This document shows, one piece after another, positions 1-8,448 of a stretch of DNA of 64,000 nt (position 1 is its first letter; each line of letters opens with the position of its first letter). The DNA lies in the NCBI GenBank assembly GCA_963757155.1, contig CAVWQS010000018.1, positions 98,184-162,183 on the forward strand. The letters run 5' to 3'. The notes under the pieces were generated by a model that made no database searches, was not told the origin of the DNA, and worked only from the letters and a program-made list of their open reading frames with translations. Position numbers and translations under genes: made by a program. Source of the stretch: DASXQK01 sp963757155 (GTDB taxonomy: Bacteria; Pseudomonadota; Alphaproteobacteria; Dongiales; Dongiaceae).

Positions 1-301
1 GTCAGCCTGTACCACCTGGGCGGATGATACCGTGCCGTCAGGCAAAAGCTCGACTTTGATTTCCACGGCCGGAACGGGGGCCGCATTCTTCTGCGGATTC
101 AAATACCAACATTCCGCGAGCTGCTGCCTCGCCTGGTCGAGCTCTGCCCCCGTCAACGGCTGTGAGGGTGTAATCGTCGGCGATGGAGATGCCGTTTGCG
201 GCGGGGGCGGGTTGGCCGCCACCGGGGCGGGCTTCTGTCCGCAGGCCGCAAGGAACGGCAACCCAGCCGTCGATGATGACGAAAGGAAGGGGCGAATGCA
301 T
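1..301 (-). CDS. Partial lipoprotein with TolA C-terminal-like domain
   Basis: This gene lies 6 bp downstream of tolA and runs off the window edge. Starting from the ATG at 301-299 it encodes a short hydrophobic N-terminus. After an apparent one-base indel near 255-270, the frame reads a lipobox-like LAAC followed by a Pro/Ala-rich linker (AANPPPP...). A region then resembles the TolA C-terminal domain just upstream: ELDQARQQLAECWYLNP and VEIKVELLPDGTV match SSELDAVRSQIAGCWYIDP and VEIGVTLLPDGTV of TolA. The likely product is an envelope lipoprotein sharing the TolA/TonB C-terminal fold, sitting where tolB would be expected. Its role is not known. A paralog or partner of TolA is inferred from position and similarity. 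Confidence 0.6.
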
Positions 302-307
302 CGAGCC

Positions 308-1247
308 TCATCCGATGAAGCCCGACGGCTTGAAGCGGAAGGTCGTATTCTTCCAAAGCTCATACTTGCCCGGCGGCAGGTCGAGCTTCTGGCACTTGTA
401 AATGGCACGCTGGGCGGCTTCGGCGGCCGCCCGATAGACCGGATCGGACATCTGCGACTGGTTCAGGATATCAGCCTTCTGCACCGTGCCGTCGGGCAGC
501 AGTGTCACCCCGATCTCGACCACGATGCGTATCGGCGCCCTTCTTGCCGGGGTCGATATACCAGCAGCCAGCGATCTGCGACCTTACCGCGTCGAGCTCG
601 CTCGAGGTCAGCTGCTGGCCGATCGGAGCCGAGGTCGCGTTATCCTCCTGCGGCGGCGCCGGCGGCGTATCGCTCGCCGAGGCCGTCTGATCCTGCTTCG
701 TCAGGTTCTTCAGCAGCGAGTTGAAATCTGCCGTCTGCTGCGGCGGCTTCTTCGGCGGCTTGGGCTTGGCCTGATCAGGCGGCTGCGGCGGCCGCAGCAC
801 CGGCGGCGGCGGGACATCGGCCTTGGCCTCCTCCGGCGGGGGCTGGTCCGGGGCGGTCTTGTCCGGCACCACCTCCGGCGCCGGCAGGTCCGGCAAGGTC
901 TGGGCGGGCTGCGGCTGCGGCGGGGCGGGCTCGGGCGGCGGCGGAGTCGGCTCGGGCGGCGGCGGCGGGGTCTCCTCCACCTGCTTCGGGGCGGGCGGTG
1001 TCGGTGTCGGCGGCGGGCTCGGTGCCTCGGGGGCCGGGGGCGGCGGCGTGTCGGCCGGCTTCACCACCGGTTTCGGCGGCGTCGGCACGGACTTCGGCGC
1101 CGCGGTCAGATCCGCGACCGTGGCCAGCTGCACCGCCACGGGCTCGATCACCATCTCATCCGAGGCAAACAGATCGGGCAGGCCGAAAAGAATCAGCAGC
1201 ACGATCGCCAGATGGAAGATGAGAGAGAGGGCGGTGCCGATACGCAT
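308..1247 (-). CDS. tolA: TolA, Tol-Pal envelope protein (one-base frameshift)
   Basis: TolA links the TolQR proton channel to TolB/Pal across the periplasm during constriction of the outer membrane. The ATG is at 1247-1245, 2 bases beyond the true tolR stop. An N-terminal membrane anchor (MRIGTALSLIFHLAIVLLI) is followed by a long Pro-rich linker (many PPPP runs) instead of the Ala/Lys helix of E. coli TolA. The C-terminal domain begins near SSELDAVRSQIAGCWYIDP. Near 535-540 an extra G in a GGG run breaks the frame. Removing it joins the domain to VVEIGVTLLPDGTVQKADIL and ends at 308 with a 312-residue protein. Pro-rich TolA linkers are usual in alphaproteobacteria. Confidence 0.9.
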
Positions 1248-1249
1248 GG

Positions 1250-1769
1250 CTACTTGCCGGTTTTCTTCTTCTGATCCTGGGTTTGAGCCGGGGTCTGGCC
1301 CGGCTGCCCTGGCCTTGTCAGGCGGCATATCGACGACGAGGGCCACCTGGGTGAAGCCCGCCGATTTGATCATGCCCATCACCTGCATCACCCGGCCGTA
1401 GTCGATGGCCTTGTCGCCGCGCACGAAGATCTTGGTGTCGGGCTTGTTGGCGGTGATCGCCTGGAGCCGCGGCACCAGGGCCTCGTCGCCGATCGAGGTC
1501 TCCTGCAGATAGATCTCGCCCTTGGCATTGACGGTAACGACCAGAGGCTCGTCGGGGTTGCTGAGGGGCTCGGCCTTGGTCTGGGGCAGGTTGACGGGAA
1601 TGCCGACGGTCAGCAGCGGCGCCGTCACCATGAAGATGATCAGCAGCACCAGCATCACGTCGACCATCGGCGTGACGTTGATCTCCGCCATCGGCCGGAA
1701 CTTGGCGCGCCGCGAGCGGCGGCCGTTGCGCCCGTTGCGGCTTCCCCCCGCGGCGAGGAAACCCGCCAT
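1250..1769 (-). CDS. tolR: TolR, ExbD/TolR-family proton channel subunit (one-base frameshift)
   Basis: TolR forms the proton-driven motor with TolQ. A single N-terminal membrane segment (about residues 35-55) carries the conserved channel aspartate D37 in VDVMLVLLIIF, followed by the periplasmic ExbD/TolR domain (KIFVRGDKAIDYGRVMQVM). As given, the sequence runs on in frame into tolA. Removing one G from the GGG run at about 1306-1310 restores a tail ending QDQKKKTGK and a TAG at 1252-1250, giving 172 residues, the normal TolR length. The apparent TolR-TolA fusion is therefore an indel artefact. The start codon abuts the tolQ stop, indicating translational coupling. Confidence 0.93.
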
Positions 1770-2534
1770 CTAGCGCTTCTCCTCGAGCTGGCGCGACAGG
1801 ATGGCGCCGAACTCCCCGGCGAAGGCCTCGAGGCGATTGCCGAAGCGGCTGATATCGCCCGAGAGCTTGTTATAGGCGAGCACGGCGGGGATGGCCGCGA
1901 CCAGGCCCAGGGCGGTGGCGAACAAGGCTTCGGCGATGCCCGGCGCCACCACGGCCAGGGTCGTGTTCTTGGAGGCGGCGATGGAGGCGAAGCTGTTCAT
2001 GATGCCCCAGACCGTGCCGAAGAGGCCGACGAAGGGTGCGGAGGAGCCGACCGAGGCGAGGAAGGTCATATGCCGCTCGAGATGATCGATCTCGCGGCCC
2101 AGCGTGATGTCCATCACCCGCTCGATGCGCTCCTGCAGGCTCATGCGCATGTTCTCGGTCGCGGCCAGCCCCTTGGCGGCGCTGCGGCGCCATTCGCGCA
2201 TGGCGGCGACGAAGATCGCCGACATGGGATCGGGCGCCTTGGTCTCCAGCCGGTCGAACAGCACCTCGAGCGAGCCGCCGGACCAGAAGGCCTCCTCGAA
2301 TTGCTTGGCCTGGTTGCGCAGGCGGCGCAGCCGCAGCGCCTTGTCGAAGATGATCGCCCAGGTCCAGAAGGAGGCCAGCAGCAGCAGGACCATGACGAGC
2401 TTGACGATGGTGTCGGCCTGCAGGAACAGGCTGACCACCGACAGATCCTGGCCCGGCGGCAGCACGGGCATGCTGCCCGGCAGCAAACCGGATTCCAGCG
2501 GGGTGGTCGGCGTGGCGGGGACAGTCTGGTCCAT
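1770..2534 (-). CDS. tolQ: TolQ, ExbB/MotA-family proton channel subunit
   Basis: TolQ is the inner-membrane channel subunit that energises the Tol-Pal complex. It has 254 residues with three membrane segments: about 43-64, 156-180 (SVGSSAPFVGLFGTVWGIM, the family signature) and 191-222 (GIAEALFATALGLVAAIPAV). The loop between TM1 and TM2 is the expected large cytoplasmic helix domain. It lies between ybgC (3 bp gap) and tolR (adjacent), matching the canonical ybgC-tolQ-tolR-tolA order. The frame is intact. Confidence 0.96.
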   Translation of the reverse strand: MDQTVPATPTTPLESGLLPGSMPVLPPGQDLSVVSLFLQADTIVKLVMVLLLLASFWTWAIIFDKALRLRRLRNQAKQFEEAFWSGGSLEVLFDRLETKAPDPMSAIFVAAMREWRRSAAKGLAATENMRMSLQERIERVMDITLGREIDHLERHMTFLASVGSSAPFVGLFGTVWGIMNSFASIAASKNTTLAVVAPGIAEALFATALGLVAAIPAVLAYNKLSGDISRFGNRLEAFAGEFGAILSRQLEEKR

Positions 2535-2537
2535 CGG

Positions 2538-2960
2538 CTAAACGAGCTCCTTGGAAATGCGTACATTGGTGAGGGCGGCGCGCACCGGCTCGGGCAGGCG
2601 CGTGGGCCGGCCCAGGCGGCTGACACAGGCAATGCGCAGGCGAAGCCGCGCCAGCAGTTCCTCCCCGCGGTGGACCTGCTGGTCGAGGCGAATGACGGCG
2701 GCGCCGACGGCGAGCACCCGGGTCTCCACCGTCAGCAGATCGTCGAGCAGTGCCGGCTTCAGATAGTCGATCTCGCAGCGGCTGACGGCGAAGGCGGCGT
2801 CGAAAGCCTCGCCGAGCTCGCGATGGTTCGAGCCGGACTCGCGCATCATCTCCGTCCGCGCCCGCTCGGCGAATTTCAGATAATTGGCGTAGTAGACGAT
2901 GCCGGCGGCGTCGGTATCCTCGTAATAGACGCGGATGGGAAAGCGATGGACGTCAGACAT
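2538..2960 (-). CDS. ybgC: YbgC-family acyl-CoA thioesterase of the Tol-Pal operon
   Basis: This is a hot-dog fold 4-hydroxybenzoyl-CoA-thioesterase-family protein, first gene of the tol cluster. The motif YEDTDAAGIVYYANYLKF near the N-terminus carries the catalytic aspartate D17. I chose the ATG at 2960, giving 140 residues, because it matches the family N-terminus (MSDVHRFPIRVYYEDTD). An upstream ATG at 2978 would add six residues inside ruvB. The start overlaps the ruvB stop by 8 bp, so ruvCAB and ybgC-tol are probably one transcript. The physiological substrate in envelope metabolism is not established. Confidence 0.93.
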   Translation of the reverse strand: MSDVHRFPIRVYYEDTDAAGIVYYANYLKFAERARTEMMRESGSNHRELGEAFDAAFAVSRCEIDYLKPALLDDLLTVETRVLAVGAAVIRLDQQVHRGEELLARLRLRIACVSRLGRPTRLPEPVRAALTNVRISKELV

Positions 2961-4038
2961 CCACATCCCCCGACCCATCGCGCAAAGCCCCGCTCTCGCT
3001 CGCCGGCGAACCCTCGCTCAACAGATCCATCTGCGGCGAGCGCTGCGGCTCCGGCAATCCGAGATAGCGGAAGCCCCCCATGGTCAGCATGCGCCCGCGC
3101 GGCGTGCGCTGGAGGAGGCCCTCCTGGATCAGATAGGGCTCGATCACCTCTTCGATGACATCGCGCTGCTCGGACAGGGCGGCGGCCAGCGTCTCGACGC
3201 CGACGGGGCCGCCGCTGTAATTGGCGGCGATGCAGCCGAGATAGCGGCGGTCCATGGCATCGAGGCCGCGATTGTCGACCTCGAGCCGGTTGAGCGCGAG
3301 ATCGGCGATGCGCGCATCCACCGCCTCGTCCCCCGCCACGGCGGCGAAGTCGCGCACCCGGCGCAGCAGCCTTCCGGCGACCCGCGGCGTGCCGCGGGCG
3401 CGGCGCGCGATCTCCCCTGCCCCGCTCGCCGAGAGCGAGAGGCCGAGAAGCCCGGCGGCGCGGCCGACGATGCGCTCGAGCTCCGGCGGCGTATAGAAGT
3501 TGAGGCGCAGGGGGATCCCGAAGCGCTCGCGCAAAGGGGTGGTGATCAAGCCGGAGCGCGTCGTCGCCCCGATGAGCGTGAAGGGCGGCAGATCGATGCG
3601 CACGGAGCGCGCCGCCGGCCCCTCGCCGATGATGAGGTCGAGCTGGAAATCCTCCATGGCGGGATAGAGGATCTCCTCCACCGCCGGATTGAGGCGGTGG
3701 ATCTCGTCGATGAACAGCACGTCGCGGGGCTGCAGATTGGTCAGCAGCGCCGCGAGATCGCCGGCGCGCGCGATCACCGGGCCGGAGGTGGCGCGGAAGC
3801 TGACGCCGAGCTCGCGGGCGACGATCTGGGCGAGCGTCGTCTTGCCGAGCCCCGGCGGCCCGAAGAACAGCACATGGTCGAGGGCCTCGCCGCGGGAGCG
3901 GGCGGCGGCGATGAAGACCTTGAGATTGGCGCGCAGCTGCTCCTGGCCGACGAATTCCTCGATCGCCTGGGGCCGGAGCGAGGTGTCGATGCGATCCTCG
4001 GGCACCGTCTCGGGCGCCACCATGCGCGGCGCCGTCAC
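2953..4038 (-). CDS. ruvB: RuvB, Holliday junction branch-migration ATPase
   Basis: RuvB is the hexameric AAA+ motor that drives RuvA-bound Holliday junctions. It has 361 residues with Walker A GPPGLGKT at 60-67, Walker B DEIH at 111-114, the GATTR sensor region and the C-terminal winged-helix end (LIQEGLLQRTPRGRM). It starts at GTG 4038 in a GTGA overlap with the ruvA stop. An internal ATG at codon 6 (4023) is an alternative. Order ruvC-ruvA-ruvB with overlaps throughout indicates one operon. Confidence 0.97.
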   Translation of the reverse strand: MTAPRMVAPETVPEDRIDTSLRPQAIEEFVGQEQLRANLKVFIAAARSRGEALDHVLFFGPPGLGKTTLAQIVARELGVSFRATSGPVIARAGDLAALLTNLQPRDVLFIDEIHRLNPAVEEILYPAMEDFQLDLIIGEGPAARSVRIDLPPFTLIGATTRSGLITTPLRERFGIPLRLNFYTPPELERIVGRAAGLLGLSLSASGAGEIARRARGTPRVAGRLLRRVRDFAAVAGDEAVDARIADLALNRLEVDNRGLDAMDRRYLGCIAANYSGGPVGVETLAAALSEQRDVIEEVIEPYLIQEGLLQRTPRGRMLTMGGFRYLGLPEPQRSPQMDLLSEGSPASESGALRDGSGDVDV

Positions 4039-4628
4039 TGGCTAAGCTCCTGCAGGCCCGCGCGGATGAGCTGGTCGACCGGCGCTTCGCCGCCCAGCCG
4101 CCGCGTCGCCGTGGCGACCGCCTGATAGGCCTCGGCCCGGCGATAGCCGAGATTGACCAGGGCCGAGACCGCATCGGCCTCCGCCCCTTGCTCGGGCAGA
4201 GCGGCCAGCGCCGGCCCGATGGCGATGCTGCCGGCCTTGTCCTTGAGCTCGGCGGCGATGCGGCCCGCCAGCTTCGGCCCCACGCCGGGCGGGCGCGACA
4301 GGCTGGCCTTGTCGCCGGCCGCGATGGACCGGGCGAGATCGTCGGGCCCCAGCACGCCCAAGACCGCGAGCGCCAGCTTGGCGCCCACGCCCTGCACCGT
4401 CATCAGCAGGCGAAACCAGTCGCGCTCCGGCAGATCGGCGAAGCCGTAGAGATGGATATGATCCTCGCGCACATGGGTCTCGATCAGGAGGGAGGCCGGC
4501 GCGCCCTTGGCCGGCAGCCGGGCGAGGGTGCGCGGCGAGCAGAAGACGAGATAGCCGACGCCATTGACGTCGAGCACCGCCCCCTCGCCCGAGGTGGAAT
4601 CGATCAGGCCCGTGAGCTTGGCGATCAT
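4035..4628 (-). CDS. ruvA: RuvA, Holliday junction-binding protein
   Basis: RuvA tetramers bind four-way junctions and load RuvB. It has 197 residues with an N-terminal OB domain (MIAKLTGLIDSTSGEGAVLDVNGVGYLV), helix-hairpin-helix motifs (VQGVGAKLALAVLGVL and PPGVGPKLAGRIAAEL) and a C-terminal RuvB-interacting helix bundle (VSALVNLGYRRAEAYQAV). Its ATG overlaps the ruvC stop (ATGA) and its TGA overlaps the ruvB GTG, so all three are translationally coupled. Confidence 0.97.
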   Translation of the reverse strand: MIAKLTGLIDSTSGEGAVLDVNGVGYLVFCSPRTLARLPAKGAPASLLIETHVREDHIHLYGFADLPERDWFRLLMTVQGVGAKLALAVLGVLGPDDLARSIAAGDKASLSRPPGVGPKLAGRIAAELKDKAGSIAIGPALAALPEQGAEADAVSALVNLGYRRAEAYQAVATATRRLGGEAPVDQLIRAGLQELSQ

Positions 4629-5125
4629 GCGGGAATCCCGGCGGCCCAGCGCTCGCGGGTGGCCGCGTGATGGGCATGGCAGATGGCCACGGCCAGGGCA
4701 TCGGCGGCATCCGCCGTCGCCATCAGGCAGCCCGGCAGCAGCCGGCGCACCATCATCTGGACCTGCTCCTTGGCGGCATGGCCGGCCCCGACGACGGATT
4801 TCTTGATCAGATTGGCGGGATATTCGGCGACGGGAAGGCCGGCCAGCGCCGGCACCAGCAGGACGACGCCCCGCGCCAGCCCCAGCTTCAGGGTCGAGGT
4901 CGGGTTCTTGTTGACGAAGGTCTCCTCCACCGCGGCGGCATCGGGCCTGTAGGTGACGATCACCTCGGTGAGGCCCGTATGCAGCTGCACCAACCGCTCG
5001 GCCAGCGACAGATTCCCATCGGTATGCACGGCGCCGTCGGCGATGTAGCGCAGATGCGAGCCGCTGGTCTCGATCACGCCCCAGCCCGTGTGGCGCAGGC
5101 CCGGATCAAATCCGATGAGGCGCAT
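4625..5125 (-). CDS. ruvC: RuvC, Holliday junction resolvase
   Basis: RuvC is the endonuclease that cuts Holliday junctions symmetrically. Its 166 residues carry the acidic catalytic set of the family: D7 in GFDPGLRHTG, E67/E68 in AVEETF, and D139/D142 in ATADAADALAVA. It is the first gene of ruvCAB and follows yebC with a 14-bp gap, the common yebC-ruvC arrangement. Confidence 0.97.
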   Translation of the reverse strand: MRLIGFDPGLRHTGWGVIETSGSHLRYIADGAVHTDGNLSLAERLVQLHTGLTEVIVTYRPDAAAVEETFVNKNPTSTLKLGLARGVVLLVPALAGLPVAEYPANLIKKSVVGAGHAAKEQVQMMVRRLLPGCLMATADAADALAVAICHAHHAATRERWAAGIPA

Positions 5126-5139
5126 GGGCCGGGCGGCCT

Positions 5140-5889
5140 TCAGGCCGTCAGGCGGGCCAGCACGTCGTCGGCCACCTCGAAATTGGCCGAGACGGTCTGC
5201 ACGTCGTCATTGTCCTCCAGCGCATCCACGAGCTTCAGCAGGGTCTCCGCGGTCTCGGCATCCACCGGGACCGCCGTCATGGGCCGCCAGACGAGCTTGG
5301 CTTCCTCCGGCGCCCCGAACTTGGCCTCGAGCTGGTCGCGCAGCCGGGCGAAATCCTCCGGCGCGCTGGTCGCCTCATGGCCCTCGGTATCGCTTTCCAC
5401 ATTCTCCGCGCCCACATCGAGCGCCGCCTCGAACATGGCATCGGCGCTGGCCGCCTTGGCGGGATAGCGGACCATGCCCTTGCGCTCGAACAGGAAGGAG
5501 ACGCTGTTGCTGTCGCCGAGCGCGCCGCCATGCTTGCCGAAAACCATGCGCAGATCGGAGACGGTGCGGTTGCGGTTGTCGGTCAGCGCCTCGACGATGA
5601 TCGCCACCCCGCCGGGGCCATAGCCCTCGTAGCGCACTTCCTCGTAGTTGGTGCCGTCATCGCCGCCGGCGCCCCGCTTGACCGCCCGCTCGATGGTGTC
5701 CTTGGACATATTGGCGACTTGGGCGGCCACCAGGGCCGAGCGCAGCCGCGGATTGGCGGCGGGATCGGGCAGGCCGGTGCGCGCCGCCGTCGTCAGTTCG
5801 CGGATCAGCTTGGTGAAGGCCTTGGCGCGCTTCTTATCCTGCGCGCCCTTGCGATACATGATGTTCTTGAACTGGGAATGGCCAGCCAT
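5140..5889 (-). CDS. yebC: YebC/PmpR/TACO1-family protein
   Basis: This is a 249-residue YebC-family protein with the characteristic N-terminus (MAGHSQFKNIMYRKGAQDKKRAKAF) and KDTIERAVKRGAG segment. Family members have been described as DNA-binding regulators and, more recently, as translation factors that relieve stalling at proline stretches. Which applies here cannot be told from the sequence. It sits directly upstream of ruvC. The roughly 185 bp up to the next gene (5890-6074) show no further gene. Confidence 0.95.
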   Translation of the reverse strand: MAGHSQFKNIMYRKGAQDKKRAKAFTKLIRELTTAARTGLPDPAANPRLRSALVAAQVANMSKDTIERAVKRGAGGDDGTNYEEVRYEGYGPGGVAIIVEALTDNRNRTVSDLRMVFGKHGGALGDSNSVSFLFERKGMVRYPAKAASADAMFEAALDVGAENVESDTEGHEATSAPEDFARLRDQLEAKFGAPEEAKLVWRPMTAVPVDAETAETLLKLVDALEDNDDVQTVSANFEVADDVLARLTA

Positions 5890-6074
5890 CGCCGAGAACC
5901 TCGAATCAGCAGCATGGCCCCGGCGTTCCAGTAACGGAGGGCGAGGCCGAGCCGCGGTTATCGATAAAGCGCCAATATGGCAAGAATTGGGCGGGTTCTA
6001 AACGGATTCTGCCCTATTGCCAAGGACTTCCGATAATTCCCTGCCGCATCAACGAGGCTCGGCGGAGCGCCCGG

Positions 6075-6894
6075 TCAGAGCCTGGGCAACTCGCTCGGCG
6101 CCAGCACGCCGCCCTGGCGAATCGGCAGCGCACGCAGCGCCAGCCCGGTCGCATCGTCGGTCTCCACGAACAGGCCGCAGAGCGTGGCCGGTCCGTCGGC
6201 CGGGGCCATGCGCTCGGTCGGCAGCTTGCGGGTGAATCGGGCGACCGGCACGGCGCGCGACATGCCGATGACCGATTCGTAATCCCCGCACATGCCGGCA
6301 TCGGTCATGAACGCCGTGCCGCCCGGCAGGATGCGGGCATCGGCGGTCGGCACATGGGTATGGGTCCCGATGACCAGGCTCGCCTTGCCGTCGAGATGAT
6401 AGGCGAAGGCCTGCTTCTCGCTGGTCGCCTCCGCATGCATGTCGACCACGATGGCATCCGCCGTCTCGCCGAGGCGGTACTCCGCCAGACGCTCGAGGGC
6501 GACGGCAAAGGGATCGTCGAGGGCATCCATGAACAGGCGGCCCATGACATTCATCACCACGACGCGCTTGCCGTTGCGCGCCTGGAACAGCCCGACGCCG
6601 CGGCCCGGCGTGCCGGCGGGAAAATTCTCCGGGCGCAGCAATCGGGGATGGCGGTCGATGAACTCGGCCGTGCCCTTCTGGTCCCAGACGTGATTGCCTG
6701 TCGTGACGACATCGACGCCGGCGCCATAGAGCTGCTGGCAGATCGCCTCGGTGATGCCGAAGCCGCCGGCGGCGTTCTCGCCATTGACCACCACGAAATC
6801 GAGCTCCAGATCGCGGCGCAGCCGCGGCAGCATCTCGGTGACGGCCGTGCGTCCGGCGCGGCCGACCAGATCGCCGCAGAAAAGGAGTTCTCAT
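6075..6894 (-). CDS. YmdB-type metallophosphoesterase (TIGR00282 family; one-base frameshift)
   Basis: This is a calcineurin-like metallophosphoesterase of the YmdB family, whose Bacillus member hydrolyses 2',3'-cyclic nucleotides. Metal-ligand motifs are LFCGDLVGRAGR, VVNGENAAGGFG, TGNHVWDQK, VDMHAEATSEK and IGTHTHVPTAD. The ATG at 6894 overlaps the stop of the upstream gene (ATGA). An extra C in about 6881-6890 shifts the frame after four codons. Removing it gives MRTLFCGD... and 272 residues, a normal length. Its cyclo-ligase neighbour is a common partner in alphaproteobacteria. Confidence 0.88.
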
Positions 6895-7512
6895 GACCCC
6901 TTGCCAACCGGGCGGAGGGATTCCTCTGTCGCCAGCCAATCCAGCGGCTGGTCATAGGATTCGCGGGGCACGGCATCGACCTCCTGCCCGGCATAGGCAT
7001 AGCCGATCGCATGCACGCGCCCCAGCGCCCGCAGCTTGGCCAGGGTACGGTCGTAGAAGCCGCCGCCATAGCCCAGGCGATAGCCGACGGAATCGAAGGC
7101 GAGCAGCGGCACGATCAGCCGCGCGGGCAGCACCTCGGGGGAGTCCGGGACTGGGGATCTGGGTCCCGAAGCCCCCGGGGATGAGAGACGTCTCGGGTGT
7201 CCAGCGCCGGAAGACCAAGGGCTGGCCCTTGCCCACCACCACGGGCAGGCCGATCACGCAGCCGGAGTCATGCAGGCTTTGGATGAGGGCGCGGCAGTCG
7301 AGCTCGTCGCCCATGGCCCAATAGGCCGAGACCACGGAACCCCGGGGGAAGTCGAGCCCGGCCAGGATCCGGCGCGCCGCCTTCTCGCCGGCAAGCTGCG
7401 GCGGCTGATGCAGCGCCAGTTTCTGCCGGCGCTCCCTTGCCTCGGCCCGGAGCCGGTGCTTGTGCTGGATGAGAGAGGAAGAAGTGGGCGGGGCCGTCAC
7501 AGCCGATGGCAC
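6891..7512 (-). CDS. fau: 5-formyltetrahydrofolate cyclo-ligase (one-base frameshift)
   Basis: The enzyme converts 5-formyl-THF to 5,10-methenyl-THF with ATP. The N-terminal half (RAEARERRQKL, VSAYWAMGDELDCRAL, GKGQPLVFRRW) and the C-terminal half with the signature GYGGGFYDRTLA are in two frames, joined by removing one C from the CCC run near 7141. The repaired protein has 206 residues. GTG at 7512 is the likely start, with a second GTG four codons on. It lies directly downstream of the 6S RNA, the classic ssrS-fau arrangement. Confidence 0.92.
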
Positions 7513-7655
7513 GTCTAATCCTCTGTGGCCTGCTTATGCAGGTGGGCGCCATATGCCGAGACCACGATCCCGGTAGAGACAGCTCCCTAGAGGTAGATAT
7601 TGGCCCCAGGGATATTGCGGCCTGTCGCGTCGGACAGCTTCCGCCCGAGGCAAAC
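7513..7655 (-). ncRNA. ssrS: 6S RNA (SsrS), boundaries approximate
   Basis: The stretch lies between zapA and the 5-formyl-THF cyclo-ligase gene on the same strand, the conserved position of 6S RNA in proteobacteria. The minus-strand sequence has paired segments expected of a long irregular hairpin: CCTCT (near 7590) with AGAGG (near 7520), and a CTGC-ATAA-GCAG hairpin near 7540. It contains no open frame. 6S RNA sequesters sigma-70 RNA polymerase in stationary phase. The identification rests on synteny and fold potential, not on a covariance search, and the ends are estimates. Confidence 0.68.
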
Positions 7656-7976
7656 TTAGGCAGCTTCGATGCGAACGGCAATAGCCTCGACGCGGTTTGC
7701 CAGCTCTTCGAGGGATTCGGCGAGCATCGCCTCCCCTGCGGGATCGCCTTCCTCGGTCAGCTTTCCCAGTTCCTTCTTCGTCGCGGAGAGCTCGTCGGCG
7801 ACCAACAGTGCCGCCATCAGCAGAAGCCGCGCATCGCCGATCTGTCCCACCGATTGGGCGAGCTTGTCCACGCGGCGCGCGAGATCCTGGGCCAGCTCGT
7901 TGACCTCGGATTCCTGTCCGTCGTCGCAGGCGACGTCATAGCCGCGGTTGTTGATGACGATATGAACCTTGCCCAT
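7656..7976 (-). CDS. zapA: ZapA, FtsZ-associated cell division protein
   Basis: ZapA bundles FtsZ filaments at the division site. It has 106 residues with the family N-terminal segment MGKVHIVINNRGYDVACDDGQE followed by a long helix that dimerises (ELAQDLARRVDKLAQSVG, LLLMAALLVADEL, LEELANRVEAIA). It is followed by the 6S RNA and preceded by a small coiled-coil gene 1 bp away, the standard alphaproteobacterial arrangement. Confidence 0.93.
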   Translation of the reverse strand: MGKVHIVINNRGYDVACDDGQESEVNELAQDLARRVDKLAQSVGQIGDARLLLMAALLVADELSATKKELGKLTEEGDPAGEAMLAESLEELANRVEAIAVRIEAA

Positions 7977-7977
7977 C

Positions 7978-8205
7978 TCAGCCCTCCGCCACCACCTTCA
8001 GCCGCTCGATCACGGAATCGAGCCGCGCCGCCACATTGCGCGCCTCGGCCTGCAGCGCGGCGTTCTTGCCGCGCAGGTCGCGCAGCTCGCTGGTCATGCG
8101 TCCATGATCGGCGCCGGCGTTGCGCGAACGTCCCTCGGCCGCGGCCTCCAATCGGCTGAGGGCGGCGTCGATCCGGTCGAATGCATCGGCAAGACGCGGT
8201 GTCAC
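7978..8205 (-). CDS. Small coiled-coil protein upstream of zapA (ZapB/DUF4164-like)
   Basis: This short, almost entirely helical protein (LADAFDRIDAALSRLEAAAE, LRDLRGKNAALQAEARNVAARLDSVIERL) lies immediately upstream of zapA with a 1-bp gap. Many alphaproteobacteria have a comparable coiled-coil gene at this position, usually thought to work with ZapA. I chose the GTG at 8205 (75 residues) because AGGTGG lies at a suitable distance upstream. A TTG at 8226 would add seven residues. Function is inferred from position and coiled-coil character only. Confidence 0.75.
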   Translation of the reverse strand: MTPRLADAFDRIDAALSRLEAAAEGRSRNAGADHGRMTSELRDLRGKNAALQAEARNVAARLDSVIERLKVVAEG

Positions 8206-8448
8206 GGAAGTTTTCCACCTGGACAAGTGCTTAGACTAGGGCCTTGAGGCTGGAAATCATATGTGGGGCTTACCACACCCGTCAACCAAGGAGCCTGACC
8301 CAGCGATCCTAGCCGATCCTCCCCGCGAGCAGGTTAACACTTGGGGTTGACGGGGCTCGGGCTCGGGCGGCATGTTGCGCCGCCTGTCGGTCTTCATCGC
8401 TCGCTTCTCGCGTCGATGCATCGGCGCCCCGGTTTCGAGGCCCCCCAC

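Noticed and set aside
471..1769. Natural TolR-TolA fusion protein
   Set aside because: Deleting one G in the GGG run near 1308 restores the normal TolR end and stop with tolA's own ATG 2 bases on, so the fusion is an indel artefact.
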